Under the pieces are notes generated by a model. It was not told the DNA's origin, did not search any database, and saw only the letters and a list, made by a program, of their open reading frames with translations. A stretch of 64,000 bases of DNA from Apodemus sylvaticus (taxonomy: Eukaryota > Chordata > Mammalia > Rodentia > Muridae): NCBI RefSeq assembly GCF_947179515.1, contig NC_067472.1:202897068-202961067 (forward strand), read 5' to 3'. Positions 35,413 to 45,455 of the stretch are shown one piece after another. Position numbers and translations under genes: made by a program. How positions within the stretch are numbered: position 1 is the stretch's first letter; the number at the start of each line of letters is the position of its first letter.

Positions 35413-35864
35413 ATGGCTTCTGCATCACCCTTGGAAGAGTTGCCTGGAAGGAAGGACCACCCAGAGTCCCACATGCCTCCAGACCTGACCTGAGAACAGG
35501 CATGGGCCTGGGCAATGGATAATTTTGAGGCCTTGAGTCATCCCTCCTGCCAGCACCCCTGGTGCTGTGGGCCTGGGAACCCCAGCATAGCCACACTGCT
35601 GGATGAAGCTGCATTTGGAGAAGAGAGGGGACAGAAACGCTATAGAGAGCCACATGAAGAGGAGCCAATGGCTGAGAGTTCAGAGAGACTTTGGGGTCCT
35701 CAAGAAGTAGGAGTCACATCCAGGAGAAGGGTCCAATGGGCTCTGAACGAGCCAGAAGATGACAGCGCCCACCACAGTGGAGACATGCTTGACCCAGGTG
35801 AATCCTGGAGCCAAGGGCGCTCCCAGAAATGACTGAGGCTACAGGATTGGGGAACCTGGAAATA
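35413..35864 (+). pseudogene. possible pseudogene, 140-codon frame with one stop
   Basis: From an ATG at 35413 one frame runs to a TGA at 35830-35832 and is broken only by a TGA at 35491-35493. The start reads MASASPLEELPGRKD. After the internal stop it contains LLDEAAFGEERGQKRY and a charged tail, and ends GRSQK. An AATAAA signal follows at about 35859 (GGAAATAAAAGACACC). The segment is GC-rich relative to both flanks, and the frame is also open on the antisense strand, which weakens the coding case. I do not recognise the protein. It could be a retrocopy or a noncoding transcript. Confidence 0.25.
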
Positions 35865-36626
35865 AAAGACACCCAAGCACTGTGGGAAGACTAAGAGAAT
35901 AAGCCTTGGAATCCCTCACTATATTCAATGGGAGAAGGCAGAGCAAACCTGAGCAAGAACCTCATTCTGCCCCTGTGGGCTTCTGTGCTGGGACTGTGCC
36001 CCACGTGCCCAGGAGCCTTGAAGTTGCTTTCTTTTGTCCTCCTGCCTTTTCAATTGATACGTGAAGGAATTTTTCCTTAAATCTATGTAAAATCATTGGA
36101 TTCTGATGTGTAAAGTGCACAGAATTGAAATCTTTCCTCTCCACAACTTATGTAATTGTATTTCAAGGGCAAAGACAGAATTTGAATATGGGGTAGGAAG
36201 TGGTCACTAATCAATTCAGAGGAATTTCCTTGTGGGTGGAGTTTCATTAGGGGTTGGGGTGTGAACACTAACAGGCTTTTTAGGGAGAAAAGAGTTGCCC
36301 ACCCACTACAATTTCTTATATTGTTTTCAATAAGATTGTAAAGTGGAAGCCTGGGATCATGTTGGGGGACATGGGTGGTAGGTGATCTGCAGGTTACAAT
36401 GGCAAGAAAGGAACAATCTGATTTTAGACCTTCTGAATTGACCGCCAAGTGATGACAGGATGTCAGTTCCAGGGAAGAATAAAACATTTCTCTTTAAGAC
36501 ACCCTCATTTCAGATGTTACTGTGAAAAGTTGACTGCCACATCCAACAAACAAATGTGGCTCGTGGATGATATCTGAGGAACAGGCAAATGCCTCTTAAA
36601 TTTATAATTAAATAAGGATTTCCAGA
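35865..36626. other. unassigned intergenic sequence
   Basis: No recognised gene or repeat. Minus-strand ORFs at 36083-36487 show no domain. Confidence 0.35.
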
Positions 36627-36770
36627 GCCAGGCATGCTTGTGCACACCTTTAAACCTAGCACATAAGAAGAAGGCAGGTCTCTGAGTTCAAGGTCAGTCT
36701 GTTCTACATAATAATTCTGGGGCACGCAAGGACTGCAAAAGGAGACCTTGTCTCAAAATAAGAAAAATTC
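36627..36770 (+). repeat. B1-like SINE, plus strand
   Basis: agagccaggcatgcttgtgcacacctttaaacctagcacataagaagaaggcaggtctctgagttcaaggtcagtctgttctacataa follows the B1 order, ending ccttgtctcaaaataag. Moderately diverged. Confidence 0.75.
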
Positions 36771-38384
36771 TTTTTGTATTGAGTAGAGAAATTTGCCAAA
36801 AAGACTTTCAGATGATCTGGTCCTTTAATCATCTGAGCACTTCCAAGGGTGTTAGGTGGAGTCTGTGTGCAGAGAGATGGTGAAGATAAGTAGCTACTCT
36901 CACAACAATGAATTGAATCCCCTGTGTAATAGGTTTTAAAGGAACATTCCCTGAGCGGAGCAGATCAGTAAGGTAATTGCAGTAACTGGGACAGCTAATC
37001 ATCTTGTCCCACTCTAGGACATCCATGGGTTCCACATCCATAGATGTGAAAGAGCCTAGGGACGTTGTCAGATGGGATGCAGACATGGCTAATCCCTCTG
37101 CAACAGCAGCCTCTGGGGTTTCACAGTTCAAAGATGCCTGACTTAGGAGGGGAGTGGAACTCTAAGGACTATGCTCTCTCAGGTGAGATCTGCATACCTG
37201 AGATCTGTAGGAAGGCAAATTTTCTTTTCTTTTTGTATTTGTTTGTGTTTTCTCTGTGTATACTTGATTATCCTGCTCAGTGGGAAAAAACCTCCTCCCT
37301 CCTTCACTCTGTGTTCTTGATGGATGGATTTCCACAAGAAGTTTTAATGCTGAAGTCTCCTGCTGAGCAGGAAATCCCTTCCTTCCTGTTCTCCTGAGTT
37401 GGGAAGGGAAAGAGATGCTGTACCTGGTGCTGAGACTGGTCCTTGATCTCCCGGGTCTCCTTCTGATTCCCAGTGTGGTTTGTTTACTTTAATAGTTCAT
37501 TAAATACCATAACTTGCAGTCATTTGCATATAAAGACACAATGTACTTCAGTGTCTTGAAAAGCACAAAATGATCATGGAAAGTTACAAACAACACAAAG
37601 TCCCTGGACATTTCAGAGTTAAATAACCTTCTGATTACCCAGACTCCATTCCCTGGGAGCTCTTGGAGGTCAGTCTGTGAACTAGTCATTGGACTCGTAT
37701 TTAATTTAGGATACCTTTTCCAATTCTTTTCAGGATGTGTTTGAAGCTCCCCTAAGGTCAAGGGGGGTGTCTAGGAAGGGAATTTAGCTCTTGCACCCCT
37801 TGGAATTTTCTTGGTCCCCACAATCCTACTAGAATTCAGTACAATGTAGCAGATCCAGGCTTAGCATGGCCATGGCTCAGTAACCAGACTGGAAGAGTTC
37901 GCAGGTTAACTGTCCTCGATCCATCCACTCAGCCCTGGTCACTAGAGTGGCTATGGTCTGAAGATCCTCAAGCAATATCTGAGCGAAACACCTTCTCCAA
38001 ACCCATCTGTAACACAACATGTTTACAAGCCAGAGATTCACAAGAAAAAATGATCCATATTTGTTTATTATTTATTCTAGCTCCAAGGCATCTAAACTGA
38101 AAAAGGCTTCTACTCCTTTAAATTTATATGCTAAATAGTATTTCAATGTACAGAATCCAGTCAAGACTGGAATAAAGAGAGTACTGAACTGCGAGTTACA
38201 AGATAATCCCCATTCAACTTTGATACAAAATTATCTTTTGTCAGTTTTTTTTTTTACTAGAAACTGATTCATTTTACAAAAGATTCCTGCTATTAATATG
38301 CTTTTCCTGCTATTATTAAACATATACGAAAATCAATTAATAATAGCTCACGCCTATGGAAAAGATTTCTGCCGATCCACGAAC
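36771..38384. other. unassigned intergenic sequence
   Basis: No recognised gene. An AT-rich stretch at 38050-38384 leads into the trinucleotide repeat. Confidence 0.4.
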
Positions 38385-38878
38385 ATGTACTATTAGGATT
38401 ATTAACTATATTATTATTAACTATATTACTATTATTATTATCACTGTTATTATCTATAGCCACCAAAATTCTGTCATGAAACGGACATGAAAATAAGGCT
38501 TGAAATTCATTAACTCCACTATACTAAAAACTAAATTATTATTACTATTATTAACTACATCATTATTATTTTCATTATTAACTACGTCATTATTATTGCT
38601 ATTACGAACTACATGACTAGGATTGTTTCTATTGACTTCATTATTGTTACTATTATTATTTACTATATCCGCCAGAATTCTGCCATAAACAGACAAGAAA
38701 CTGAGGCTTCAAGCCGATTAACTCCACTCTATTATTAACTTCATTAACTTTATTATCATCATCATCATTATTATTAGCTATATCATTATTATTAATTATA
38801 TCATCATTATTAAGTGTATTATAATTATTATTGCTAACTATATTATTAATATTATTAACTATGCCATTATAATTATTT
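38385..38878. repeat. ATT-rich region with embedded ~208-bp duplicated unit
   Basis: Interrupted (TTA/ATT)n with ACTAC/ACTATA interspersions. Within it a non-repetitive segment occurs twice, at 38452-38523 and 38660-38731 (shared landmarks: AATTCTG, TGAAAATAAGGCTT versus GAAACTGAGGCTT, GATTAACTCCACT or CATTAACTCCACT). The array therefore has a longer period over the triplet repeats. The Asn-rich ORF on the minus strand is a translation of it. Confidence 0.8.
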
Positions 38879-39058
38879 TTATTTGTTTTGTTTTGTTTTG
38901 TTTTTGTTTGTTTTTTTGTTTTTTTTTTGAGACAGGGTTTCTCTGTATAGCCCTGGCTGTCCTGGAACTCACTCTGTAGACCAGGCTGGCCTCGAACTCA
39001 GAAATCCACCTGCATCTGCCTCCCAGAGTGCTGGGATTACAGGTGTGCACCACCACTT
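38879..39058 (-). repeat. B1 SINE, minus strand
   Basis: A T-rich (GTTTT)n tail at 38879-38929 is followed by gagacagggtttctctgtatagccctggctgtcctggaactcactctgtagaccaggctggcctcgaactcagaaatccacctgc and ends gtgctgggattacaggtgtgcaccaccac. Little diverged, so relatively young. Confidence 0.95.
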
Positions 39059-39089
39059 CCCAGGGCCACGGTAGCTGGTAAAACCGCAA

Positions 39090-39144
39090 GCGGGTTGCAA
39101 ACCACACTTCCCAGAAGCCCTCGGGTTCTGATGAACACACCTGG

Positions 39145-39198
<54 letters not shown>

Positions 39199-39440
39199 TC
39201 CACTTAGAGGTTCAAATACTACAATTCCCAGCATGCATCACTATAAGGACCACAACTCCCTGCATGTCCGTCACAGTGACAGGGAAGTGTGGCCTTCCTC
39301 TCTTCCAGCTTCCCTTGTTGCTTGCAGCCATTGGGAAGGTTCTGTCCTATGGGGTGTGGCGCTGTGGGCAAGTTGTGAGTGTAGGGAAGCTGCAGGAAGT
39401 TCATCCTGCGCAGTAGTCCGTGTCCAATGCAGACAGTCTT
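39090..39440 (+). promoter_or_regulatory. promoter-like segment with ZNF143-type motifs
   Basis: ACTACAATTCCCAGCATGC at 39218-39236 is close to the consensus for ZNF143 (STAF, SBS2-type). Two weaker relatives flank it: ACCACACTTCCCAGAAGCC at 39101-39119 and ACCACAACTCCCTGCATG at 39250-39267. CTGCGCAGTAG at 39407-39417 resembles an NRF1 site. Clustered 'actacaattcccagcatgc' motifs are typical of housekeeping and KRAB zinc-finger promoters. A decayed zinc-finger sequence lies 1.9 kb downstream on the same strand. Activity cannot be judged, and a (CA)n tract splits the segment. Confidence 0.45.
39150..39195. repeat. (CA)n microsatellite
   Basis: About 22 CA units, ending CACTCACTCC. Confidence 0.97.
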
Positions 39441-39471
39441 AAGTGTAAAATTGTGCCACAGTCTTTGAGAG

Positions 39472-39598
39472 GTATGTGTGTGCGTGTGTGTGTGTGTGCA
39501 TGTGTGTGTATCTGTGTGCGTGTTTATGTGTGTTTTTGTGTGCATGTGTGCGTGCGTGCATGTGTGTATGTGTGTGTATGTATGTGTGTGTGCGTGCG

Positions 39599-39642
<44 letters not shown>

Positions 39643-39848
39643 TGGGCATGCTTGCATGTGTGTGTGTGTGTGTGTGTGTGTGTTTGTGTACATGCCTGCT
39701 TGCATGTGTGTGTGTGTATGTGTGTGTTTGTGTGTGTGTGTTTATGTGTGTGTTTGTGTGCATGTGTGTGTGCCTGCCTGCATGCATGTGTGCATGTGTG
39801 TGTGTGTGTGTGTCTGTGTGTGTGCATGTGCATTTGTGTGTGTGTTTT
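39472..39848. repeat. long complex (TG)n tract
   Basis: About 375 bp of nearly unbroken alternating TG with interspersed TGCG, TGCATG and TATG. The 231-residue His/Thr-rich and the Cys/Val-rich ORFs across it are repeat translations. Confidence 0.97.
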
Positions 39849-40154
39849 GGGGGACAAGGTAGTCCTGATCTGCTTACCCGATTTTTTTTCTATTGTCTTA
39901 CCTTGGTGGTTCACTATTCTTTATGTCTGCGTGTATTCTTCCTTTCTGTCCCGCTCATTGCTTTGGGAGCCATTTTGAAACAGTTTTGCCATTGGGAAGG
40001 CGGTGGTGAAACTTAGCAGATCGTTGAAGAGCTTCATTGCTTCCTTTAAAACAAAAAAAGAAAAACAAAACAAAACTAGAATTGCCCACCTGATGAATCT
40101 GGATTTCAAAACTGTGAAAAAGTGTATATCAGTACTTTATCATCATTATTATTA

Positions 40155-40297
40155 TTATTTTGCATTTTCAAGACAGTTTTTTTCTGTGTAGTCCTGGCTG
40201 TTATGGAACTTATTCTGTAGACTAGGCTGGCCTTGAACTGAGAAATCTGCACCCCAAGTGCTGGGATTAAAGTTGTGCACCAGCACTGCTTGGCTGT
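40155..40297 (-). repeat. B1 SINE, minus strand
   Basis: tttcaagacagtttttttctgtgtagtcctggctgttatggaacttattctgtagactaggctggccttgaactgagaaatctgcaccccaagtgctgggattaaagttgtgcaccagcactgcttgg. It has lost about 20 bp in the middle. An ATT run (40143-40158) precedes it. Confidence 0.92.
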
Positions 40298-40795
40298 CCA
40301 GGCTCTTTTTAAATATGGGAGGACGTAGACTCTCTGTGAACTCCACCTGAGACCTGAGACCACATGGCAACTGCTAAGTGCAAATCCTGCTCTTGCTGTC
40401 CTACTGTCCTGCTGTGCTACTGTGTTGTTGAAGCAGTAGGGATGCAACACTGGCTTAGAAGGAAGGTATCTTGAGCAGCCAAGCTGTTAGCTCAGTGGCG
40501 AAACTTTGGGCCTATTTTTTTGGTTTTTTTTTTAGGTACAGTATTTTCTCACGATGAACTTTAGGAATGGTGAAGTGTATTCTGTTTATATGAAGACATA
40601 TGATGTCCCTTTTGTTTTTAAAAATATATGTGATTACTATTACATGATAGGATTCATCTCAGAAGAGTCTTTGAACTTTGGACTCTTAACTTTTTTGAGA
40701 CTGCTATAGAGGATGGGGACTTTTGGAGTTCGAGCTCATGTATTCTGTATGTTTAAGTGTGATCCCCATACACTCAGGGATTGAGCAATCATGTG
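40298..40795. other. unassigned sequence
   Basis: No gene or repeat recognised. There are T runs at 40516-40532. Confidence 0.4.
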
Positions 40796-41150
40796 GGGGC
40801 CAGGCGATGGAATATGGTAATTTAAATATGCTAAGCTGAGTGAGTAGTGTTATATTGTGATGTGACCTTGTTGGAGGAAGTGAATCACTGTGGTGGTGGG
40901 CTTTGAAATTCATACCAGGGCTGAAGAGACCTCCTATTAGGTCCCTGGAAGACACTCTCTCCCTAGCTGCCTTTGGATAAAGATGCAGAACTCTCGGAAT
41001 CTTCTCCAGAATCATGTCTGCCTGCATGCCTGCCATGCTATAAAGAAAATGGACTAAACTTCTGAAACTATAAGCCAGCCCCAATTAAATGCTTGTTTTT
41101 ATAGGAGATGCCTTGTTCATGATGTCTCTTTATATCAATAGAAATGTGAA
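40796..41150 (+). mobile_element. old rodent interspersed repeat (URR1-like)
   Basis: gtgaccttgttggaggaagtgaatcactgtggtggtgggctttgaaattc, gatgcagaactctcggaatcttctccagaatcatgtctgcctgcatgcctgccatgc, actataagccagccccaattaaatgcttg and ending cttgttcatgatgtctctttatatcaatagaaa. Same family as the copy at 26647. Confidence 0.65.
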
Positions 41151-42125
41151 GACAGAAACCCTGTGTGTGATTTTAATATAGTGAAGCCTTTGCACAGTTC
41201 TTCTTTATCATGTAAGAATTTGTATTGGGGAGAAACCATGTGAATATAATAAAGCTTTGGAATGGTCCATATACTAAAGCTTTTGCACACCTGTATCAGT
41301 TTCATCCTTATGACACTGTTCAAACTGGAGAGAAATTCAATGAATTTCAGCAATGTGATAAAAATCTTTATGTTATGAAGTCCACTGAGGTCCGACCCAA
41401 TTACAATACCATTACAATGCAAATGATAAGATTTTTTTGTAGACAACTTGCTACTGACTAAATAGGACCACAGCAATATACTCAGAAGGTTAGTTGCATC
41501 AACACACCACTCCCTCTCCCTAAGCCAGAAAGTGATATAGATTCCAAATCTGAAAAGGAAAAACATCCATGCCAAGTTAGAGCCATGTTTACCACCAATC
41601 AGGATGTCCTTTTCCTGTTAATCTAAGTCAAATGATACAGAATGCAGGTTTTATGGTCTAGCCTTTCATAGTCATTTGTTCTTTTGTGGTTAGGAAAAAA
41701 ATAGTTCATTTTTAGGACTAAAACAAGAATACCAGATTTTATGATTAGGAACAAAACATGAATAAAAAAAATTTGGCCAGATATTGTTAAGTACATAGGT
41801 CCACTAAGACCGGAGACTTATACTTAGTTTCAACTCATGATTAAATGTAGTTTGGCAACAAAAAGGCAGCCCTTAGGTCAAGTCTCTCTAACTTGTTCCC
41901 AACCTATATATAGCAAACTCATCTTTGAATATATAACAGAATACATATTGAAAATAAATCTTAGAAATGTAATCAATGTGATAAGAACTTTTCACTACAC
42001 AGTTATCTATGAATACATAATAGAACTATCCAGAGTGAAAGGCTATAATAATCAGTGTGGTAAAGCCTTTGTCTGTAGCAGTAGTCTTAGAGACCATAAG
42101 AATATTTCGTAACACAGAGAAATCC
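41151..42125 (+). pseudogene. decayed C2H2 (KRAB-type) zinc-finger pseudogene
   Basis: Plus-strand peptides in mixed frames follow the C2H2 finger and linker pattern. Near 41175-41245 EAFAQFFFIM precedes a broken linker. Near 41275-41385 KAFAHLYQFHP is followed by TVQTGEKFNEFQQCDKNL, where the first finger cysteine has become a phenylalanine. Near 42044-42110 NQCGKAFVCSSSLRDHK then stops where HTGEKP should follow. Few Cys/His pairs remain, and stops and frameshifts separate the fingers. The intervening 41470-41980 is not readable as fingers. No KRAB box was found. It is a dead relic of the tandem-finger exon of a transcriptional repressor gene, with a candidate promoter relic 1.9 kb upstream. 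Confidence 0.75.
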
Positions 42126-42254
42126 TATAAACAACAAATAATTGTGTAGAGGATAAATATTCTCAAGATAGAACAGTTGAGCCAAGGTGAGGATATTCTA
42201 TATACCTGTTCCATATCAGTCAGATCTCTAAACCGTGCCTGAGCCCAGATCTAC

Positions 42255-42568
42255 CACACATTTTTTTGTTTTTGTTTTTCTTTTCTTTTCTTTTTTTCAT
42301 TTCTTTGTTTATATGATATATTTTTTATTCACTTTTCAAATGATTTCCCCCTTTCTGGCCCCCCACTCCCTAAAAATTCATGAAATTCTTTGGTAAATAG
42401 ATGGAGTTGGGGAACATCATACTAAGTGAGGTAACCCAGTCTCAAAAGATCAATCATGGTATGCACTCACTAATAAGTGAATATTAGCCTGGAAAACTGA
42501 AATACCCAAAACATAATCCACACATCAAATGAGGTAGAAGAAGTGGCCTCTTGTTCTGGAAACACACT
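42255..42568 (-). mobile_element. LINE-1 fragment with internal inversion (twin priming)
   Basis: 42262-42300 is a T-rich tail. 42301-42370 is the reverse complement of the L1 3' end (ttcacttttcaaatgatttcccc). From 42375 the sequence switches to plus-strand L1 near the ORF2/3'UTR junction (ggtatgcactcactaataagtgaatattagcctgg, aatccacacatcaaatgagg). Opposite orientation of the 5' and 3' parts at one insertion is the signature of twin-primed reverse transcription. Confidence 0.75.
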
Positions 42569-42764
42569 TTTTTTTTATTCTCAAGGCTGATGAGGCTGAC
42601 AAGACCAAGCTGGGATTTCACATTTAGCAAAACTTAGTCCAAATCCCACAGAGTTATCTGTTGGGCAAGAGGCAGGAGGCATAAAATAAGGGCTACAGAT
42701 TGAGCAGTCAAAAAACAAAGGCAGAAACGACCACTCCACAACTGGTGAACTGAAAGGCACTTAG

Positions 42765-42915
42765 CAGTAGAAGCATTTCTTTTTCTTGAGCTTCTTGTAG
42801 TTTCTCTGAGGTTTTATTGTTCTCATTTTCTAATCTCTGTAGGTGTGATATTACCTGCTCATGACCTAACTTCAGCTTCTCATAGAAAGAATATGCACTG
42901 TGGTAGGACTTGTCC
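42765..42915 (-). pseudogene. takusan/Speer-like (Dlg5-derived) coiled-coil exon, donor mutated
   Basis: On the minus strand an acceptor (ACTCCTAG, just above 42915) opens a 151-base segment that encodes 50 residues in one frame after completing a split arginine codon. It begins DKSYHSAYSF, then YEKLKLGHEQ, SHLQRLENENNKTSEKLQ, and ends EKEMLLL. This closely follows the exon of the Dlg5-derived takusan/Speer proteins (pattern YEKLKL-H-QV-S-LQRLE-EN--ASEK). It is recognised from memory of the family, not by alignment. Those are multicopy rodent genes; takusan proteins are reported in neurons and Speer proteins in the male germ line. The frame is intact and joins in phase to the exon at 43407. 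The expected donor after the last codon reads CTG|CTAAGT instead of GTAAGT (plus-strand base 42764), so splicing would fail. Probably a fragment of a decayed family member. Confidence 0.55.
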
Positions 42916-43406
42916 CTAGGAGTGTAGACTCCCATGAACACTGGCCTAAAGCATCACATCAGCACAGGGTGGTCCTCAAAGAACACACCATGGAGTACAA
43001 TATCCTGGATCCTGTGTAGTGTCAAATTCTGGTGATTATAAAACATATTATGCTAACACTAGGCAGACAAAGGTTATGAATCCAAGTGGAGGATGCCCTA
43101 GTTGCATGTGGTCACTCAGTAGGATTGGGAACGCAGTCTATCCCAGTATGTTCTCGGGTGCAAAGTCAGTCAGAAATTACAAGTTATTGTGGGGATGAGA
43201 ACGAAGAACAAGACAAATATATAAACTGCTAAGTGTTTCCAAATTGTACCAAGGTACACACTTCCTTGGAGAAGCATTTATGAACGTAAGATTGGGCATA
43301 GTGACAATCTGGAGGTGCAGCCAGGTCTTGAAGAGAAGACCTGAAAAATATGAGTGGGACATTGCAGACCCAAGAATGACACCATAGGATTTGCAAAAGT
43401 GAATAC

Positions 43407-43508
43407 CTATAGTCCAAGAATCCGTCTCTGACGACTGCTAGGTCATCTTGCAGCTCATTTCTCTCACTGGGCATCAGGTGAGCGGTCAGTTTCTCCATTT
43501 ATATTTTC
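43407..43508 (-). pseudogene. takusan/Speer-like upstream exon
   Basis: On the minus strand the frame from an ATG at 43499 reads MEKLTAHLMPSERNEL, then QDDLAVVRDGFLDY, and ends at ATAG|GTATTC, a usable donor. The family pattern is EKLT-EL---NERNELR--L followed by a phase-2 junction. The split arginine codon (AG|G) matches the acceptor of the exon at 42765-42915, so the two segments read as consecutive exons about 490 bp apart. The left side is poor: a TAA precedes the ATG in frame, and the presumed acceptor (AAGCAG at 43509) lacks a polypyrimidine tract. No N-terminal exon and no downstream coiled-coil exons were found in the window. This is a relic or a very partial copy. Confidence 0.5.
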
Positions 43509-44754
43509 CTGCTTCTTGATAACCACATTTGGGAGGAAGGTGTTTGTGACATACCCCAGCCTCTCCAGCTAGAGTAACACAAGTGAACTTGGAAAGTGAG
43601 AAGGCATAGAAAATGCACAGACCAGGCTGAGGACCAAAGAGAAAGAGAGCACACCTGGAATACAGTGAGAAACTAAAGACTTTGGCACACACTTGAAATG
43701 CTTTCTCTGTGGATCTCAGTTCACCCATCAGCCTGTAAAGATTTGGATATCTAAGCAGCCAGGTGTTTTGGTTGCCTACATACGCATGCTTATTGTGACC
43801 ACACAGATGGCCTCCCCAGGACTGCTAACAACTGCACAGGGTCCCACGTGGCTTCAGAGTTCCAAAACATGTAGCTAAAGAAACCCGGAAATATGGCACA
43901 GTCCCCACGCACCCATATTCAGTGGTCATAACCAGATGCCCTATAATGGATTTTAGGCTCATAACTGTGGATTAAATAGTCATGCATGGCAAACCATCAT
44001 CAAAAGACTGAAAAATTCATCCAACTGAAAGATCAAAATAATCTAGATCTGGAAAATAGGTCCGGTCTCTGATTTTGACAGTTTTATGGGGCATAAAAGA
44101 TCTGTGTGACACACAATCTGCTCAGGAAGCTTAGGGTGTCACTCACACAGATAAGGTTGTCAGAGGAGAGTTGAGAATGTAAGGTGTCAAAAGAATATTT
44201 TGCTCTGAGTTACTATAGGCTGATAGCGACTGTATCTAGAAAAACAAACAGGGTGTAAGTGTTGAACGGATATAAACTGGGAAATATTTCCTCCCTGACT
44301 GTTAATGGTCTCATTATGTCCCCAAGTTATACCACAATGGCCAATAAGATGAAAATGTAAAAATTCACAGCAGAATAGCTTAGGAGGATCCAGCTCCTAT
44401 CTTTGGGGATGAACCAACTAATGTAATAGAATCCTCAGCTTTCAGAAATTATGATAAGCAGGAATGTTTATTAGCTTCACAGTTTAATCATTTCCTGCTA
44501 TTTTATAGTCATGATCTTCTTTCAGTGGATTTGGACTGAGAGAAAGCAGAATATCTGGAGGCAACACATTAGTTTGCGTGATACTGTGCCCAATTATGTG
44601 TTTTAATGATGCAAACAAGTTTATTGTTTTACACTGGATTATTGGTTTACATTTAAAAGTCAATTTTTTCCATATGTATGACTTCTGGTTCTGTGACAAG
44701 CTGTCTTAGAGTGCTGAGACTTGTTTCTAGGGGAATGTGAAAGGAGAAATCTTT
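43509..44754. other. unassigned sequence left of the satellite-like array
   Basis: No further takusan-like exon and no repeat recognised. Short ORFs only. Confidence 0.4.
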
Positions 44755-45037
44755 AATAAGAATCCCATGTAAAGAAAAATTTCAGTTTTAACAAAAATAT
44801 TTTCAGTTTTAACACAAATATTTTCCATCAAAATCTCCAATTTTATCAGAAAAACTTTCTATGTGCTTTGACAATTAGTTAAGATTTTTTTATATTTACT
44901 ATTTTCAAATTATTGTCTTCCATCAAATTCTTCAAATTTAATGTATTTTCTATATATTTCTGATTTTTAAAAAAATAATAAAGATAAAATGGTAGACATA
45001 GAAATATTTCTAAAGAGTTGAGTCAAACACATAAGAA
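44755..45037 (-). repeat. inverted portion of the 157-bp AT-rich array
   Basis: 44780-44965 is the reverse complement of the array unit found at 45460-46900. For example, ttttccatcaaaatctccaattttatcag corresponds to ctgataaaattgaagatttacatggaaaa, and cttcaaatttaatgtattttctatatatttctg to its neighbour. From 44970 the orientation switches to plus (gataaaatggtagacatagaaatatttctaaa). Confidence 0.65.
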
Positions 45038-45275
45038 AAAAATTAGTCAAAACTACAACCATGGTCTAGAAATGTCTGACTGGAGACAGACACAGAAAAT
45101 TTATGACATCTGACTCCTACAATAAAGACATTTAGATATGAAGATATGAACCAGTCCAAGGGAAATGCTTGGTAAAAGGTAATTTAATTTCTTTGGTGAG
45201 AGAGATGGGAAAGTCTAAGGAATCCTGTTTATTTCAAGGTGTCATGAGATTTCTCCTTTTCTAAATTAGATTTGC

Positions 45276-45277
<2 letters not shown>

Positions 45278-45321
<44 letters not shown>

Positions 45322-45324
45322 GTT
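45278..45324. repeat. (TG)n microsatellite
   Basis: About 21 TG units with one TGCG interruption, at the 3' end of a B3-like SINE. Confidence 0.95.
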
Positions 45325-45450
45325 TATTTGGCATGCATAGGCATACCAGTACAAGCATGGAGGTCAGAGGACAACTTGTGGGATGAGTTCTCTCCTTTGA
45401 TCATATGGGTTCCAGAGAATAAACACAGGCTATTGGCCATGACAGCATAA
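45325..45450 (-). repeat. B3-type SINE, minus strand, truncated
   Basis: ggcatgcataggcataccagtacaagcatggaggtcagaggacaacttgtgggatgagttctctcctttgatcatatgggttccagagaat is the reverse complement of a B3 body. The tRNA-like head is missing beyond about 45450. Confidence 0.75.
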
Positions 45451-45455
45451 AAAAA

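Larger units (their letters stand above)
45038..45455. other. insertion inside the AT-rich array, containing (TG)n and a B3-like SINE
   Basis: The array is interrupted by about 420 bp lying between near-identical 16-mers, AAAGAGTTGAGTCAAA (45013-45028) and AAAGAGCTGAGTCAAA (45456-45471). The right half is a (TG)n run and a minus-strand B3-like SINE. The left half (45038-45270) is unassigned. Confidence 0.5.

Noticed and set aside
39219..39914. 231-residue His/Thr-rich minus-strand ORF, the longest in the window, and overlapping Cys/Val-rich plus-strand ORFs
   Set aside because: They are translations of the (TG)n/(CA)n tract in every frame. There is no start context, domain or splice signal.
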